From contig CBDCCY010000001.1 in NCBI GenBank assembly GCA_965215155.1, forward strand, positions 62,001 through 126,000: DNA of 64,000 bases. Direction: 5' to 3'. How positions within the stretch are numbered: position 1 is the first letter of the stretch; each line of letters starts with the position of its first letter. The notes under the pieces are model-generated. The model had not been told where the DNA came from, ran no database searches, and saw only the letters and a program-made list of their open reading frames with translations. The position numbers and the translations under genes were made by a program. This stretch comes from JAGWAJ01 sp965215155. GTDB lineage: Bacteria > Acidobacteriota > Vicinamibacteria > Vicinamibacterales > UBA8438. Positions 54,421 to 63,804 of the stretch are shown here, piece by piece.

Positions 54421-55875
54421 CTACTGCGCGCCGGTGACGCCGGCGTCGCCGTCGCCGAGGGTGACAGGCGCGGGGAGCTGCTCGAAACCGCCCCCGAGCG
54501 CCAGGTAAAGGTCGACGCGGTTGTCGAGTCGCAGGCGCCGCGCGGCGATGAGGTCGCCTTCCGCCTGCACGGCCGACCGCTGCGACTCGAGCACGGTGAT
54601 GTAGTTGTCCAGCCCGGCCACGTAGCGCTCCTCGGCGAGCCGCTCCGCGGCGCGCGCCTGTTCCACCGCGGTCTCGAGGTGGCCGACTCGGTCTGCGTAG
54701 AACCCGTCCGCCGCGAGCGCCGTCTCCACTTCCGCGTAGGCGGTCAGCGCGGTGTTGACGTAGGTGGCGAGCACCTCGGCCGCCTGCGCCTCGGCGCGGC
54801 TGATCTGCGCCCGCAGCCGGCCGCCCTGCCAGAGCGGCGCGAAGACGTTGCCGACGAAGCTCCAGATGGCGAAGTCCCCGGAGAGGAGCGACACCAACGC
54901 GTCGGTGGCGGTGCCGGTGGAGGCGGTCAGCGTGATGCCGGGCAGGAGCTGGCGGCGGGCGCTGCTCAGCCGGGCGTCGGACGCGGCGACGCGCCGCTCC
55001 GCCGCCACGAGGTCGGGCCGGCGCGCGACGAGGGTCGCGGGCAACCCGCCCGGGATGCTCTCCGGCACGGCCGGCAGGTCGGCGGGCGGTTCCACCTCGC
55101 CTGCCGCGTAGCGGCCGAGCAGGACGTCGAGCTGGCGCTGCGTCGAGTCGAGCTGCTGCCGCCGCTGGTCGAGCAGCGCCTCGGCGTTCGCGAGGTTCAG
55201 CAGCGCGAGCCGCAGGTCGAGGGCCGGCCGGATGCCCGACTCGAACCGTTCCCGCACGAGATCGGCCGAGCCGCGGAAGCTCTCCACCGTCGTTTCCGAG
55301 AGCAGCACCTGTTGCTGGGCCTCGGCGATGGCGAACCATACCTTGACCGTCTGTCCGGCCAGCGAGAGCTGCGCGCCCCGCAGGTCGGCGGCCGACGTCT
55401 GCAGGTCGGCCAGGGCGGCCTGGGCATCCGCCCGCAGGCGGCGCCACAGGTCGATCTCCCACGAGACGTCGAGCGACGTGCCGTGGTTCGTGAAGACCGT
55501 GCTGAGGACCCTACCCTCGGCGCCGGGGATCGGGAACCCGACGAAGTTCTGCTTGCGGCGCAGGCCGTTGTAGGACGCCTGCACCGTCGGCCGGAGGCCG
55601 GCGGCCGCCGAGCGGGCGTCGGCCGCCGCCTGCTCGAGCCGGGCCGCGGCCGCCTGCAGATCGTAGTTGCTCTCGAGGGCGGTAGCGACCGCGTCGGACA
55701 TTCCGGGGTCGCCGAACGCCGTCCACCAGTCGGCCGGCACCTCGTCGGGGAGGGTGTCGGCCACGGCGGTCCAGGTATCCGGCACGTCGGCTGCAAGCCG
55801 CGGTGCGTCGACGGGTGGGGCGGAAGCGCATCCGGCGGCGACGACGGCGAGCGCGAGTACGAGGCGCGTGTTCAC
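54421..55875 (-). CDS. Outer-membrane efflux lipoprotein (NodT/TolC family)
   Basis: The 484-aa protein has a lipoprotein signal (LALAVVAAGCASAP, lipobox Cys at about residue 16) and two TolC repeats of long helices and strands (LESNYDLQAAAARLEQAAAD, AERLAEERYVAGLDNYITVL). It forms the trimeric outer-membrane duct for the pump downstream. Start is GTG 55875. It is 24 bases upstream of the adaptor gene. Confidence 0.9.
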   Translation of the reverse strand: MNTRLVLALAVVAAGCASAPPVDAPRLAADVPDTWTAVADTLPDEVPADWWTAFGDPGMSDAVATALESNYDLQAAAARLEQAAADARSAAAGLRPTVQASYNGLRRKQNFVGFPIPGAEGRVLSTVFTNHGTSLDVSWEIDLWRRLRADAQAALADLQTSAADLRGAQLSLAGQTVKVWFAIAEAQQQVLLSETTVESFRGSADLVRERFESGIRPALDLRLALLNLANAEALLDQRRQQLDSTQRQLDVLLGRYAAGEVEPPADLPAVPESIPGGLPATLVARRPDLVAAERRVAASDARLSSARRQLLPGITLTASTGTATDALVSLLSGDFAIWSFVGNVFAPLWQGGRLRAQISRAEAQAAEVLATYVNTALTAYAEVETALAADGFYADRVGHLETAVEQARAAERLAEERYVAGLDNYITVLESQRSAVQAEGDLIAARRLRLDNRVDLYLALGGGFEQLPAPVTLGDGDAGVTGAQ

Positions 55876-55906
55876 GACAGACGTCCCTTCTGAGTCACCA
55901 TCGTCT

Positions 55907-56614
55907 CTACCGACCGTGAGCGGCAGGCGTTCGTTCCCCGGCGACGACGGGCCCCGGCGCGTCCGTCGCGCCGGTGACGACGGGAACGTGGGCGGGAGTG
56001 GGAGCCGCGACTCCCCCCGCCGCGAAGCAGAGCAGCGCGTCGAGGACCTCGTCCGGGTCGCGGGGAGGCGGACCGCCGGCCCGGGGCGTGAGGCCCTCGC
56101 CCATGGCGAACGCCATCGATCCGATGAGGAACATCATGCGCCAGTGCACGTCAGCGGCGTCGAGATGCGGCAGCGCGCGTTGCAGCGCCGCGGTGAACCG
56201 ACGGCGGACTTCCTCGAAATGACGCAGGTAGGTCGCCCGGTGTTCGTCGTTCGTCTCCGCGTGGAGCCGGCCGACGAGCCGCAGGAAGGTGCGGCCGCCT
56301 GCCCCCCATTCCTGCTGCTTCTCGAACGGCGGGGCCAGGAAGGCGCGCAGCACGTCCTCGACTGCGGGCCGTCCGGCACCGACCCGCGCCTCGAGAGCGT
56401 CGAGCAGCTCCAGGCGGCGCTCGTTGACCGGTGCGAAGCGGCGCTCGAGGAGGGCGGCCAGCAGGGATTCCTTGGCGCCGAAGTGGTAGTTCACCGAGGC
56501 CAGGTTCACGCCCGCCTCGGCCGTGATGTCGCGGAGCGAGGTGGCGGGGTAGCCCCGGTCGGCGAAGAGCCGCTCCGCCACGTCCAGGATGCGGTCCTTG
56601 GTCTCGCTGGCCAT
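55907..56614 (-). CDS. TetR-family repressor of the efflux operon
   Basis: The 235-aa protein starts ASETKDRILDVAERLFADRG and has the TetR helix-turn-helix LRDITAEAGVNLASVNYHFG, ending in a CerR-like C-terminal domain. ATG 56614 is preceded by GAGGA at eight bases. It is the first gene of the operon, 31 bases before the outer-membrane gene, and should repress the operon until an effector binds. Two palindromes upstream are likely operators. Confidence 0.88.
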   Translation of the reverse strand: MASETKDRILDVAERLFADRGYPATSLRDITAEAGVNLASVNYHFGAKESLLAALLERRFAPVNERRLELLDALEARVGAGRPAVEDVLRAFLAPPFEKQQEWGAGGRTFLRLVGRLHAETNDEHRATYLRHFEEVRRRFTAALQRALPHLDAADVHWRMMFLIGSMAFAMGEGLTPRAGGPPPRDPDEVLDALLCFAAGGVAAPTPAHVPVVTGATDAPGPVVAGERTPAAHGR

Positions 56615-56659
56615 CGCGTTCGATCCTCGTGGCGCCGGATGTCTCCGGCCGCCGGAAGT

Positions 56660-56688
56660 CAAACGTTCGTTTCAATCATACGTATGAT
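56660..56688. promoter_or_regulatory. Palindromes in the TetR divergent promoter region
   Basis: Two symmetrical sequences lie side by side: AAACG-TT-CGTTT (56661-56672) and a perfect 14-base palindrome ATCATACGTATGAT (56675-56688). They lie between the divergent starts of the TetR gene and the gene at 56698, where TetR operators are usual. Confidence 0.55.
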
Positions 56689-56697
56689 ATGCCGGCA

Positions 56698-58047
56698 ATG
56701 TTCCCGGTAGGAAGACGGAATCCGTCGCTGAGGGAGCGCTGCGTGCGCGCCGCATTCGCGCTCGCCGTGCCGGCCGTGGTGGCCGTCGTCGGGACGGCCG
56801 CGGCTCGGAGCGATCTGACGCTGGCCGGCAAGGCGGCGTTGTTCGAGGCCGACCTGGTCGAGCGCTTCATCCCGTTCGGCGAGGGTCAGGTGGTGGCGCG
56901 TCGCTGGCTCCCGACGGCCGAGCGCCCCGACGTCACGTACAACATGTCGGACAGCGCGTACCTCACCGGCATCTACTGCGCCACCCAGACCTGGCGGCAC
57001 CGGGCGACCGGCGACCCGGAGGCGGCGCGCCGGGCGAGCGCGGGGTGCGCGGCGCTCGGGCACCTGGCGACCGTCAGTGGCCGGCGCGGGCTCCTGGCCC
57101 GCGGCGCTTCGCCGGTCGATGCCCCCTGGTTCGACGACGGGGTGTGGCGGACGAGCCCCGACGGGCGGCACCGGTGGCGCGGCAACGTCAGCTCGGACCA
57201 GGTCGACGGGCTGATGTTCGGCGTGTTCGTCCATGTCTCCGAGACGGACGACCCCGGCGCGCGAGCCCGCATGGCTCCGTTCACGGGCGACATCGTCGAC
57301 GCCATCCTCGACGGCGGCCGGCGCATCGTGGGGTACGACGGCGCGCCGACGCGCTGGGGACACTACGAGCCGGACTACGTCCGCAACCGGGAGCCGATGA
57401 ACGCCCTGCTCCTGCTGCAGATGGTCAAGGTGGCGCACGCGGTCACCGGCGAGCCCCGCTACGAGCGGGCGTACCGGCAGTTGATCGCGGATGGCTACGC
57501 CCGCATCGGCGAGGGGGCCCGCCTCGACCGGCCGCCGCTCCGGGCGAACCACTCGGACGACGTATTGATCGCCCTCGCGCTCTACCCGTTGCTGGAGCTC
57601 GAGCGCGATCCCACGCTTCGCGCCCAGTACCTCGAGGCTGCCCGGCGGTGGTACCGTGGCGGAGTGCACCCCGGCGTCGGTGCCGAGGCGAACCCGCTCG
57701 CGGGCTTCCTCTGGCGGCACTGGACGGGGGATTCCGGCGGCGTCGCCCCCGGCGTCGAGACGCTGCGGCGCATGCCGCTCGACATGAAGTGGAACCGGGC
57801 CACGATCGACGCCTACGCCGAGCGCTTCGGCTACGCGTTCGAGCCGGGGCCGCCGGCCCTCGAGGCGGCCCCCGGCGGCCCGCTCCCGATCGAGCGGCGC
57901 GCCCGGACCTGGAGCTTCCTGGTGCAGAACCCTTATCGTCCGGGCGCCGATCGCACCCCGCCCGCGCCCTTCGAGACCAACGGGCTCGACTACCTCCTCA
58001 GCTACTGGTTCGGCCGGGCCCACGGACTGATCGGGCCCGCCGAGTAG
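56698..58047 (+). CDS. Secreted protein of unknown function, possible (alpha/alpha) barrel
   Basis: The 449-aa protein has a signal peptide (AAFALAVPAVVAVVGTAAA). The mature part is helical with Trp/His/Asp-rich motifs (YNMSDSAYLTGIYCATQTWRH, RWGHYEPDYVRNREPMNALL, RANHSDDVLIALALYPLLEL) that resemble six-hairpin glycosidase-like barrels, but I cannot name a family. The start is uncertain: ATG 56689 and 56698 have no ribosome site, while GTG 56743 has AGGGAG six bases upstream and would still keep a signal peptide. The gene is divergent from the TetR gene. Confidence 0.6.
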   Translation: MFPVGRRNPSLRERCVRAAFALAVPAVVAVVGTAAARSDLTLAGKAALFEADLVERFIPFGEGQVVARRWLPTAERPDVTYNMSDSAYLTGIYCATQTWRHRATGDPEAARRASAGCAALGHLATVSGRRGLLARGASPVDAPWFDDGVWRTSPDGRHRWRGNVSSDQVDGLMFGVFVHVSETDDPGARARMAPFTGDIVDAILDGGRRIVGYDGAPTRWGHYEPDYVRNREPMNALLLLQMVKVAHAVTGEPRYERAYRQLIADGYARIGEGARLDRPPLRANHSDDVLIALALYPLLELERDPTLRAQYLEAARRWYRGGVHPGVGAEANPLAGFLWRHWTGDSGGVAPGVETLRRMPLDMKWNRATIDAYAERFGYAFEPGPPALEAAPGGPLPIERRARTWSFLVQNPYRPGADRTPPAPFETNGLDYLLSYWFGRAHGLIGPAE

Positions 58048-58162
58048 CCCGGAAATTGGTTGCTTGCGTTTCGTGGATCCGTGTTAGACTCCCGGTTTCG
58101 AGGAGCGGTATTCTCCCCTCAGGGTCCAGGCGCGCCGGATCGCGCTACGAGGAGGTCGTCTC

Positions 58163-58804
58163 ATGGGAGACGTGGAGCACATCCAGACGGCGGAGCAGCA
58201 GGGAGTTTCACGGCGTAGCTTCATCAAGGGAGTCATCGCCACCGGCGCGAGCGTGTCCGCGTCGAACTACGTATTGCGGGGCGGCCACGGCGTGGCCCTG
58301 GCGCAGGCGCCGGGGTCGGTCGAGCGACTGGTCACGCTGACGGTGAACGGCCAGCAGCGGCGCGTGGACGTCATGCCGCAGGAGACGCTGGCGACGACGC
58401 TGCGCTACAAGCTGGGGCTCACGGGGACGAAGATCGGCTGCGACCGGGCGGAGTGCGGCGCGTGCACCGTGCTCATCGACGGCGTCGCCCACTACGGCTG
58501 CTCGACGTTGACCCATCAGGTCCGCGGACGCGAGGTCTTGACCATCGAGGGGCTCGAGGGCCCGGACGGGTCGCTGCACCCGGTGCAGCAGGCCGTCGTC
58601 GACCTGCAGGGCTTCCAGTGCGCGTTCTGCATGTCGGGCTTCGTCATGAACATGGTCGAGCTGACCAACGAGAACCCCGACGCCACCCGCGCCGAGGCCG
58701 CGCAGCACCTGTCCGGCAACCTCTGCCGGTGCGTGGACTACAACCGGATCCTCAACGTCGCCGAGAAGGCGTGCGAGCTTACGCGTAACGGGATGAGGAG
58801 CTGA
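58163..58804 (+). CDS. Molybdenum hydroxylase, Tat-exported [2Fe-2S] subunit
   Basis: The 213-aa protein has a Tat leader (SRRSFIKGVIATGASVSASN), then a plant-type ferredoxin domain with C-x4-C-x2-C in IGCDRAECGACTVLI and a helical second cluster domain with QCAFCMSGFVM and LCRCVDYN. It passes electrons from the molybdenum centre to FAD. Only this subunit carries a signal, so the others are presumably carried out folded with it, as in PaoABC. GAGGAGG precedes the ATG. It is two bases from the next gene. Confidence 0.9.
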   Translation: MGDVEHIQTAEQQGVSRRSFIKGVIATGASVSASNYVLRGGHGVALAQAPGSVERLVTLTVNGQQRRVDVMPQETLATTLRYKLGLTGTKIGCDRAECGACTVLIDGVAHYGCSTLTHQVRGREVLTIEGLEGPDGSLHPVQQAVVDLQGFQCAFCMSGFVMNMVELTNENPDATRAEAAQHLSGNLCRCVDYNRILNVAEKACELTRNGMRS

Positions 58805-58806
58805 CG

Positions 58807-61233
58807 ATGGCTGACTACAAGCTGATCGGCAAGAACTACACGACGCCCGACATCCTCGCGAAAGTGACGGGTCGGTCGAAGTATGCCGAGGACTTTCGCG
58901 CCGAGGGCATGGTCTTCGCGAAGCTGCTCCTCAGCCCCATGCCGCACGCGCGCGTCCGTCGCATGGACGCCAGCGCCGCGCTCGCCATGCCGGGCGTGGA
59001 GGGCATCCTGACCGCCGACGACATCCCGGAGACGGACGCGCCGAACGAGGCCAGCCTCACCAACGAGCCGCACTACGAGGGCGAGCCGATTCTGGCTATC
59101 GCGGCGGTCGACGAGGAGACGGCCGCGGAGGCGGTCGAGGCGGTGGACATCGAGTTCGAGCCGCTCCCGTTCGTGCTCGATCCGATGGAGAGCCTCCGTC
59201 CCGGCGGTCCCAACGCCCGCAGCCAGGGCAACACGATGGCGGGACGCGACCTGTCGACCATCAAGTGGGACAGCGTCGACTGGAGCGAGTACGACCGCGG
59301 CATCATGCCGCTCGGCGGCGAGGTGACGGACGAGTGGGAGGTCGGTGACGTCGAGGCCGGGTTCGCGGAGGCGGATCTCATCCTCGACGAGACGGTCTTC
59401 TCGGCGTCCCTGTCGCACCAGCCGCTCGAGACGCGCACGTCGATGGCCTACTGGCAGAACGGCAAGTGCTACATGCACGCCTCGACGCAGAGCACCGCGC
59501 GGACGGAGGGCGGCACGGCGCGGGCGCTCGGCATCGAGCCGACGGACCTCGTGCTCATCGCCGAGTACTGCGGCGGCGGGTTCGGCAGCAAGATCGCCGG
59601 CTGCCCGCAGGACCAGATCTCCGGCCTGCTCTCGCGCAAGATCGGCAAGCCGGTCATGTTGCGGGTGACGCGCCAGGAGGAGAACTTCTTCGGCAAGGCG
59701 CGGCCCGGCATCCAGGCGCGGGCCAAGTTCGGATTCCGGAGCGACGGCCGCGTCGTCGCGCTGGACCTCATGATGGTGCAGGACGGCGGCCCCTACGGGC
59801 GCTCGGGCGACTACATGTCGTGCGCCGACCAGGCGTCGCTCATGTATCAGCCGGAGCACATGCGTGTCCGCGGCCTGACCATCTACACGAACACGCCGCC
59901 GCGTGCGGCGCAGCGGGCGCCGGGCGGGGTGCAGGCGGTCGCGATGTTCGCGCCGATCATCGACGATGCGGCCAAGCAGCTCGGCATCGACCGGCTCGAG
60001 ATCATCCGCGTGAACGCTCCGGAGGGGCAGGCGGTGTTCGGGCGCCCGCGCCAGGGCGTGCAGGGGAACGTCTCGAGCGCCTTCGTCAAGGAGGCACTCG
60101 ACCAGGCCCGGGAAGAGTTCGACTGGGCCGGGATGCAGGCGCGCAGCAAGCAGCGCAACGGCACGAAGGTCACCGGCATCGGCGTCGCCCTCAGCTCGTA
60201 CTCCGCGGGCGCGTCGGGCGTCGACGGCCTGCTGGTCATCCGCCCGGACGGCAAGGTGGAGATCCACAACGGCGCCGGCAACCTCGGCACCGAGTCCTTC
60301 TCCGACACGTCGCGCGCCGCGATGGAGGCGCTCGACACGCCGTGGGAGCAGGCGGAGGTCGTCTGGGGCGACACCAGCAAGCACCTGCCCTGGTCGGCCG
60401 TTCAGGCCGGGAGCATGACGACCCACGCGCACTCACGGTCCAACTGGGCGGCCGGGCTGCAGGCGAAGCAGTTCCTGCAGGAGATCGCAGCGGCGCAGCT
60501 CGGCGGGTCGCCTGGCGACTTCACCGTCTCCAACGGCCGGGTCTACCGGAGCGGCAGTCCGTCGCAGGGCATCAGCTTCGGGCGCGCGGCGGAGCTGGCC
60601 ATCCGCATGGGCGGCAAGTTCGACGGCCACGAGCTGCCGGAGGACATCAACGAGATGACGACCCGCGCGGCCACCGGGCTGGCCGGTCGCGGTCTCGTTT
60701 CCGCCGCGAAGGACAACTTCGAGACCGGTGGCCGCAACATGTCCTACGCCATCGGGTTCGCCGAGGTCGAGGTCGACATCGAGACCGGCGCGGTCGCCTT
60801 GAAGGACTACAAGGTGGCCTCGGATGCCGGCACGATCCTGCATCCGCAGAACTTCGGCGCGCAGCTCCACGGCGGCGGCATCCAGGGCTTCGGCGTCGCG
60901 CTGGGCCAGAAGTGGGTGATGGACCCGCAGTGGGGCCTGCACGTGGCCAAGCGGTTCTACTCCAACCGCCCGCCGACGATCCTCGACGTGCCCCATGAGA
61001 CGGAGATGGCGTGGTCCGCGCCGGGTCTTCCCGATCCGTTCAACCCGGTCGGCTGCAAGGGGATCGGCGAGGCTCCGGTCGGCGCGGGCGCAGGCGCGGT
61101 GCTGAACGCCATCGCCGACGCGCTGGGCGACGACGTCCACTTCAACCGTTCACCCATCATGCGGGACATGATTCTGACCAAGCTCAATCCCGAGGTGCCG
61201 GAGGCTCACAACCTGCTGTCGACGCACGTCTAG
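58807..61233 (+). CDS. Molybdenum hydroxylase, molybdopterin-binding catalytic subunit
   Basis: The 808-aa protein is of the xanthine dehydrogenase large-subunit family: YCGGGFGSKIAG, APGGVQAVAMFAPIIDDAAK, GNLGTESFSDTSRAAMEALD, and the catalytic Glu in GCKGIGEAPVGAGAGAVLNA. It hydroxylates an aldehyde or N-heterocycle with water as oxygen source. No signal peptide is present. GAGGAG stands before the ATG, within the end of the previous gene. Confidence 0.9.
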   Translation: MADYKLIGKNYTTPDILAKVTGRSKYAEDFRAEGMVFAKLLLSPMPHARVRRMDASAALAMPGVEGILTADDIPETDAPNEASLTNEPHYEGEPILAIAAVDEETAAEAVEAVDIEFEPLPFVLDPMESLRPGGPNARSQGNTMAGRDLSTIKWDSVDWSEYDRGIMPLGGEVTDEWEVGDVEAGFAEADLILDETVFSASLSHQPLETRTSMAYWQNGKCYMHASTQSTARTEGGTARALGIEPTDLVLIAEYCGGGFGSKIAGCPQDQISGLLSRKIGKPVMLRVTRQEENFFGKARPGIQARAKFGFRSDGRVVALDLMMVQDGGPYGRSGDYMSCADQASLMYQPEHMRVRGLTIYTNTPPRAAQRAPGGVQAVAMFAPIIDDAAKQLGIDRLEIIRVNAPEGQAVFGRPRQGVQGNVSSAFVKEALDQAREEFDWAGMQARSKQRNGTKVTGIGVALSSYSAGASGVDGLLVIRPDGKVEIHNGAGNLGTESFSDTSRAAMEALDTPWEQAEVVWGDTSKHLPWSAVQAGSMTTHAHSRSNWAAGLQAKQFLQEIAAAQLGGSPGDFTVSNGRVYRSGSPSQGISFGRAAELAIRMGGKFDGHELPEDINEMTTRAATGLAGRGLVSAAKDNFETGGRNMSYAIGFAEVEVDIETGAVALKDYKVASDAGTILHPQNFGAQLHGGGIQGFGVALGQKWVMDPQWGLHVAKRFYSNRPPTILDVPHETEMAWSAPGLPDPFNPVGCKGIGEAPVGAGAGAVLNAIADALGDDVHFNRSPIMRDMILTKLNPEVPEAHNLLSTHV

Positions 61234-61263
61234 CGCCACCAGGGAAGGTAGAGGAGAGAACCA

Positions 61264-62265
61264 ATGGCCGTGATTCGCGACAAGATGCCGGCATTCCAGC
61301 TCTTCCAGCCTGCCAGCACGGGGGAGGCGCTCGGGGTGCTCGATCAGTACGGCGCCGACGCCTGGGTGCTTGCCGGCGGGCTCGACAGTTGGGACTGGTT
61401 CAAGGACCGCGTGAAGAAGCCGGCGGCGGTCGTCGATCTCGCTGGCATCGAGTCGCTGAGATCGATTCGATCGTTCGGCGGCACCGTCGAGATCGGCGCG
61501 ATGGCCACGCTGCGCGAGGTCATTCGGCACGCCGAGGTGGCCAGCCAGTTCAGCCTGCTCGTGGAGGCGTCCGAGCTCGCCGCCTCGCCGCAGATTCGGA
61601 ACCAGGGCACCATCGGCGGCAACATCGGGCAGGACACCCGCTGCTGGTACTACCGGGACGGGTGGAGCTGCTACCGCGCGGGCGGCAACATCTGCTACGC
61701 CGACACGCCGACCGCGATGAATCGCGAGCACGCGATTCTGGGGGCGAGCCGCTGCGTGGCGGTGAACGTATCCGACACCGCGCCGGCGCTCGTTGCGCTC
61801 GATGCGGAGATGGTCGTCGAGAACAGCGGCGGCCAGCGTGTGATTCCGGCGCAGGACTTCTTCATCGGTCCCGCGATCGACATCATGCGGATGACCGCCC
61901 TGCAACCGGGCGACATCCTGACCTCGATCCGGATCCCGTCGACCTGGGCCGGGCAGCGGTTCTACTTCGAGAAGAGCCGCGACCGGGCGGTCTGGGACTT
62001 CCCGCTGGCCAACGTGGCTTCGGCCGCCAGGATCGCCAACGGAGTGATCGAGGACATCCGGATCGTCGCCAACGGCGTCGCGCCGTACCCCGTGCGGTTC
62101 ACCGCCGCCGAGGATGCGGTGCGGGGGCAGGCGGTCAGTGACGAGACGGCCGAGCAGGCGGGCGAGATCGCCATTCGCGGCGTTCGGCCCCTTGCGCACA
62201 ATGGGTACAAGGTGGCGTTGCTGCGCAACCTTGTGAAGCGGTCCGTTCGCGGCGCCGAGGCATAG
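61264..62265 (+). CDS. Molybdenum hydroxylase, FAD-binding subunit
   Basis: The 333-aa protein has the PCMH-type FAD motifs VLAGGLDSWDW and RNQGTIGGNIGQDTRCWYYR. Four cysteines (RCWYY, WSCYR, NICYA and further on RCVAV) in the inserted loop after it suggest an additional iron-sulfur cluster, as in 4-hydroxybenzoyl-CoA reductase beta subunits. GAGGAG lies before the ATG. Its stop directly touches the start of the cytochrome b gene. Confidence 0.88.
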   Translation: MAVIRDKMPAFQLFQPASTGEALGVLDQYGADAWVLAGGLDSWDWFKDRVKKPAAVVDLAGIESLRSIRSFGGTVEIGAMATLREVIRHAEVASQFSLLVEASELAASPQIRNQGTIGGNIGQDTRCWYYRDGWSCYRAGGNICYADTPTAMNREHAILGASRCVAVNVSDTAPALVALDAEMVVENSGGQRVIPAQDFFIGPAIDIMRMTALQPGDILTSIRIPSTWAGQRFYFEKSRDRAVWDFPLANVASAARIANGVIEDIRIVANGVAPYPVRFTAAEDAVRGQAVSDETAEQAGEIAIRGVRPLAHNGYKVALLRNLVKRSVRGAEA

Positions 62266-63123
62266 ATGGAAATCTTTCAGTGGGATACGGACCCCTGGGG
62301 CCGGGAGACCCTGATCCGGGTCTCCTGGGATCTTCTCTATCTCTTCTTCTGGGCCGGAATCGCCTTCATCGTCTTCCACGTCGTCTACGCGGCCGTCTGG
62401 CTGCCCAGGCTGGCGCGCGAGGCGGCCCATGGGGGCGGCGGAGGCGATGCGGCCTCGGGCGTTCCCGAGAGGATCGAGCGGCACACGCTGGCCGCACGGC
62501 TCTTCCACTGGATCATGGCCGTGGCGATGCTCGCGCTGCTGGTGACCGGGTTCTTCCCGATCATCGGCATCCAGTTCGCCTGGGTGACGATCCACTGGAT
62601 TGCCGGTGTCGTCCTCACGATCTCCATCATCTACCACGTCATTCACGCGTCCTTCTATCTCGACTTCTGGTCGATCTGGCTGCTCCCGGCGGACATGGCG
62701 GAAGCGGCGCAACGCGTGAAGCGCCAGCTCGGGGGTAGCGGCGGCGGCGTCCAGCGTCACGGGAAGTACCCGCTTGACCACAAGCTGTACCACACGGCGG
62801 TCATGCTCGCCGGCCTCGCGGTGATCGGGACGGGTCTCGTGATGATGTTCCGGATCGAGAACGCGCTGGTTGCGAGGAACGCGTACCTGCTTTCGGAGGA
62901 GACCTGGGGCCTGATGTACGCGCTCCACGGCCTCGGTGCGGTCCTGTTCGTCATGCTGACGCTGACGCACATCTACTTCGCGGTGCGGCCGGACAAGTTC
63001 TGGCTGACGAAGTCGATGATCTTCGGCTCGGTCGATCGCGAGCAGTACCTGGCGCACCACGATCCGTCGCGCTGGGTGGTGTCGGAGAAGCCCGCCGCCT
63101 CCCAGGAACCCGCGAAGAACTGA
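62266..63123 (+). CDS. Membrane cytochrome b partner of the molybdenum hydroxylase
   Basis: The 285-aa protein has a first helix (LLYLFFWAGIAFIVFHVVYA) and then a four-helix cytochrome b561/FdhI-like domain with heme His candidates in ARLFHWIMAV, VTIHWIAGV, YHVIHASFY and LHGLGAVLFV. It probably takes electrons from the periplasmic hydroxylase to quinone. It starts at the base after the stop of the FAD subunit gene and ends the operon, before a strong hairpin. Confidence 0.82.
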   Translation: MEIFQWDTDPWGRETLIRVSWDLLYLFFWAGIAFIVFHVVYAAVWLPRLAREAAHGGGGGDAASGVPERIERHTLAARLFHWIMAVAMLALLVTGFFPIIGIQFAWVTIHWIAGVVLTISIIYHVIHASFYLDFWSIWLLPADMAEAAQRVKRQLGGSGGGVQRHGKYPLDHKLYHTAVMLAGLAVIGTGLVMMFRIENALVARNAYLLSEETWGLMYALHGLGAVLFVMLTLTHIYFAVRPDKFWLTKSMIFGSVDREQYLAHHDPSRWVVSEKPAASQEPAKN

Positions 63124-63128
63124 TTCCG

Positions 63129-63171
63129 TAGCGGGGGCGCGCCGTCCGCCGAGGTCGGCGCGCCCCCGCTA
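63129..63171 (+). terminator. Strong hairpin after the molybdenum hydroxylase operon
   Basis: A perfect 15-bp stem (TAGCGGGGGCGCGCC and its complement) with a 13-base loop starts six bases after the cytochrome b stop codon. It lacks a U run, but stem strength and place fit transcription termination or 3'-end protection. Confidence 0.65.
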
Positions 63172-63229
63172 GCGTTCCCGACCAACGTTCCCTGCCATTC
63201 GAACGCGCCCCGGCATCCGGCCATCCATC

Positions 63230-63691
63230 GTGTCCAAGTCTGCTGCGCAGGAGTTGAAGGCTCGCGTCGACGTCGTCGAGGAGACCTACGAGTACTGCCT
63301 GGCCTACGCGGCCAAGGGCGTGGGGGTCCAGACGGCCGCGTCCACCGACACTCCGGTGCGGGAGCGGCTGCAGAGCCTCGCGAACGCGCTTCCCGAGCTT
63401 CCGCGGTCCTTTCTGCGGCTCGTCGAGGAACGCGGCGGGCCGGCGCGCGAGCACTACGAGGCATTCATCGACGTTCTGCGGCGGGATGCGGACACCGCGC
63501 TCGCGTCCGTCCGGCTCGTGCTCGCCCAGCCCGGCATCACGTCACAGATGGTCGACAACCTGAACGGCATGATCCACCTGCGGGCGCTGCTCACCGACGT
63601 CTTCCTGGTCGACGAGATGCTCCGGCCGGACGCCGACCACCCGCCGCACACGCCGCCCGACGACTCGGACAGCCCCCCGGCGACTTCCTGA
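63230..63691 (+). CDS. Hypothetical helical protein
   Basis: The 153-aa frame starts at GTG 63230 and encodes an all-helical protein (SAAQELKARVDVVEETYEYCL, LPRSFLRLVEERGGPAREHY) with a Pro/Asp-rich tail. No motif is recognised. It follows the terminator-like hairpin and may be a separate unit with the next gene. Confidence 0.5.
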   Translation: MSKSAAQELKARVDVVEETYEYCLAYAAKGVGVQTAASTDTPVRERLQSLANALPELPRSFLRLVEERGGPAREHYEAFIDVLRRDADTALASVRLVLAQPGITSQMVDNLNGMIHLRALLTDVFLVDEMLRPDADHPPHTPPDDSDSPPATS

Positions 63692-63804
63692 CGTGCGGCC
63701 CGTCGGCGGCGGCCGCTCGGAGTTCCGCGATGTTGCGGCCCCGGCGGTTCGGTGCGTCGAGCGCGCCGGGAGTGAACCGGACGCCGGGGCGTCGGCGAAG
63801 GCCC

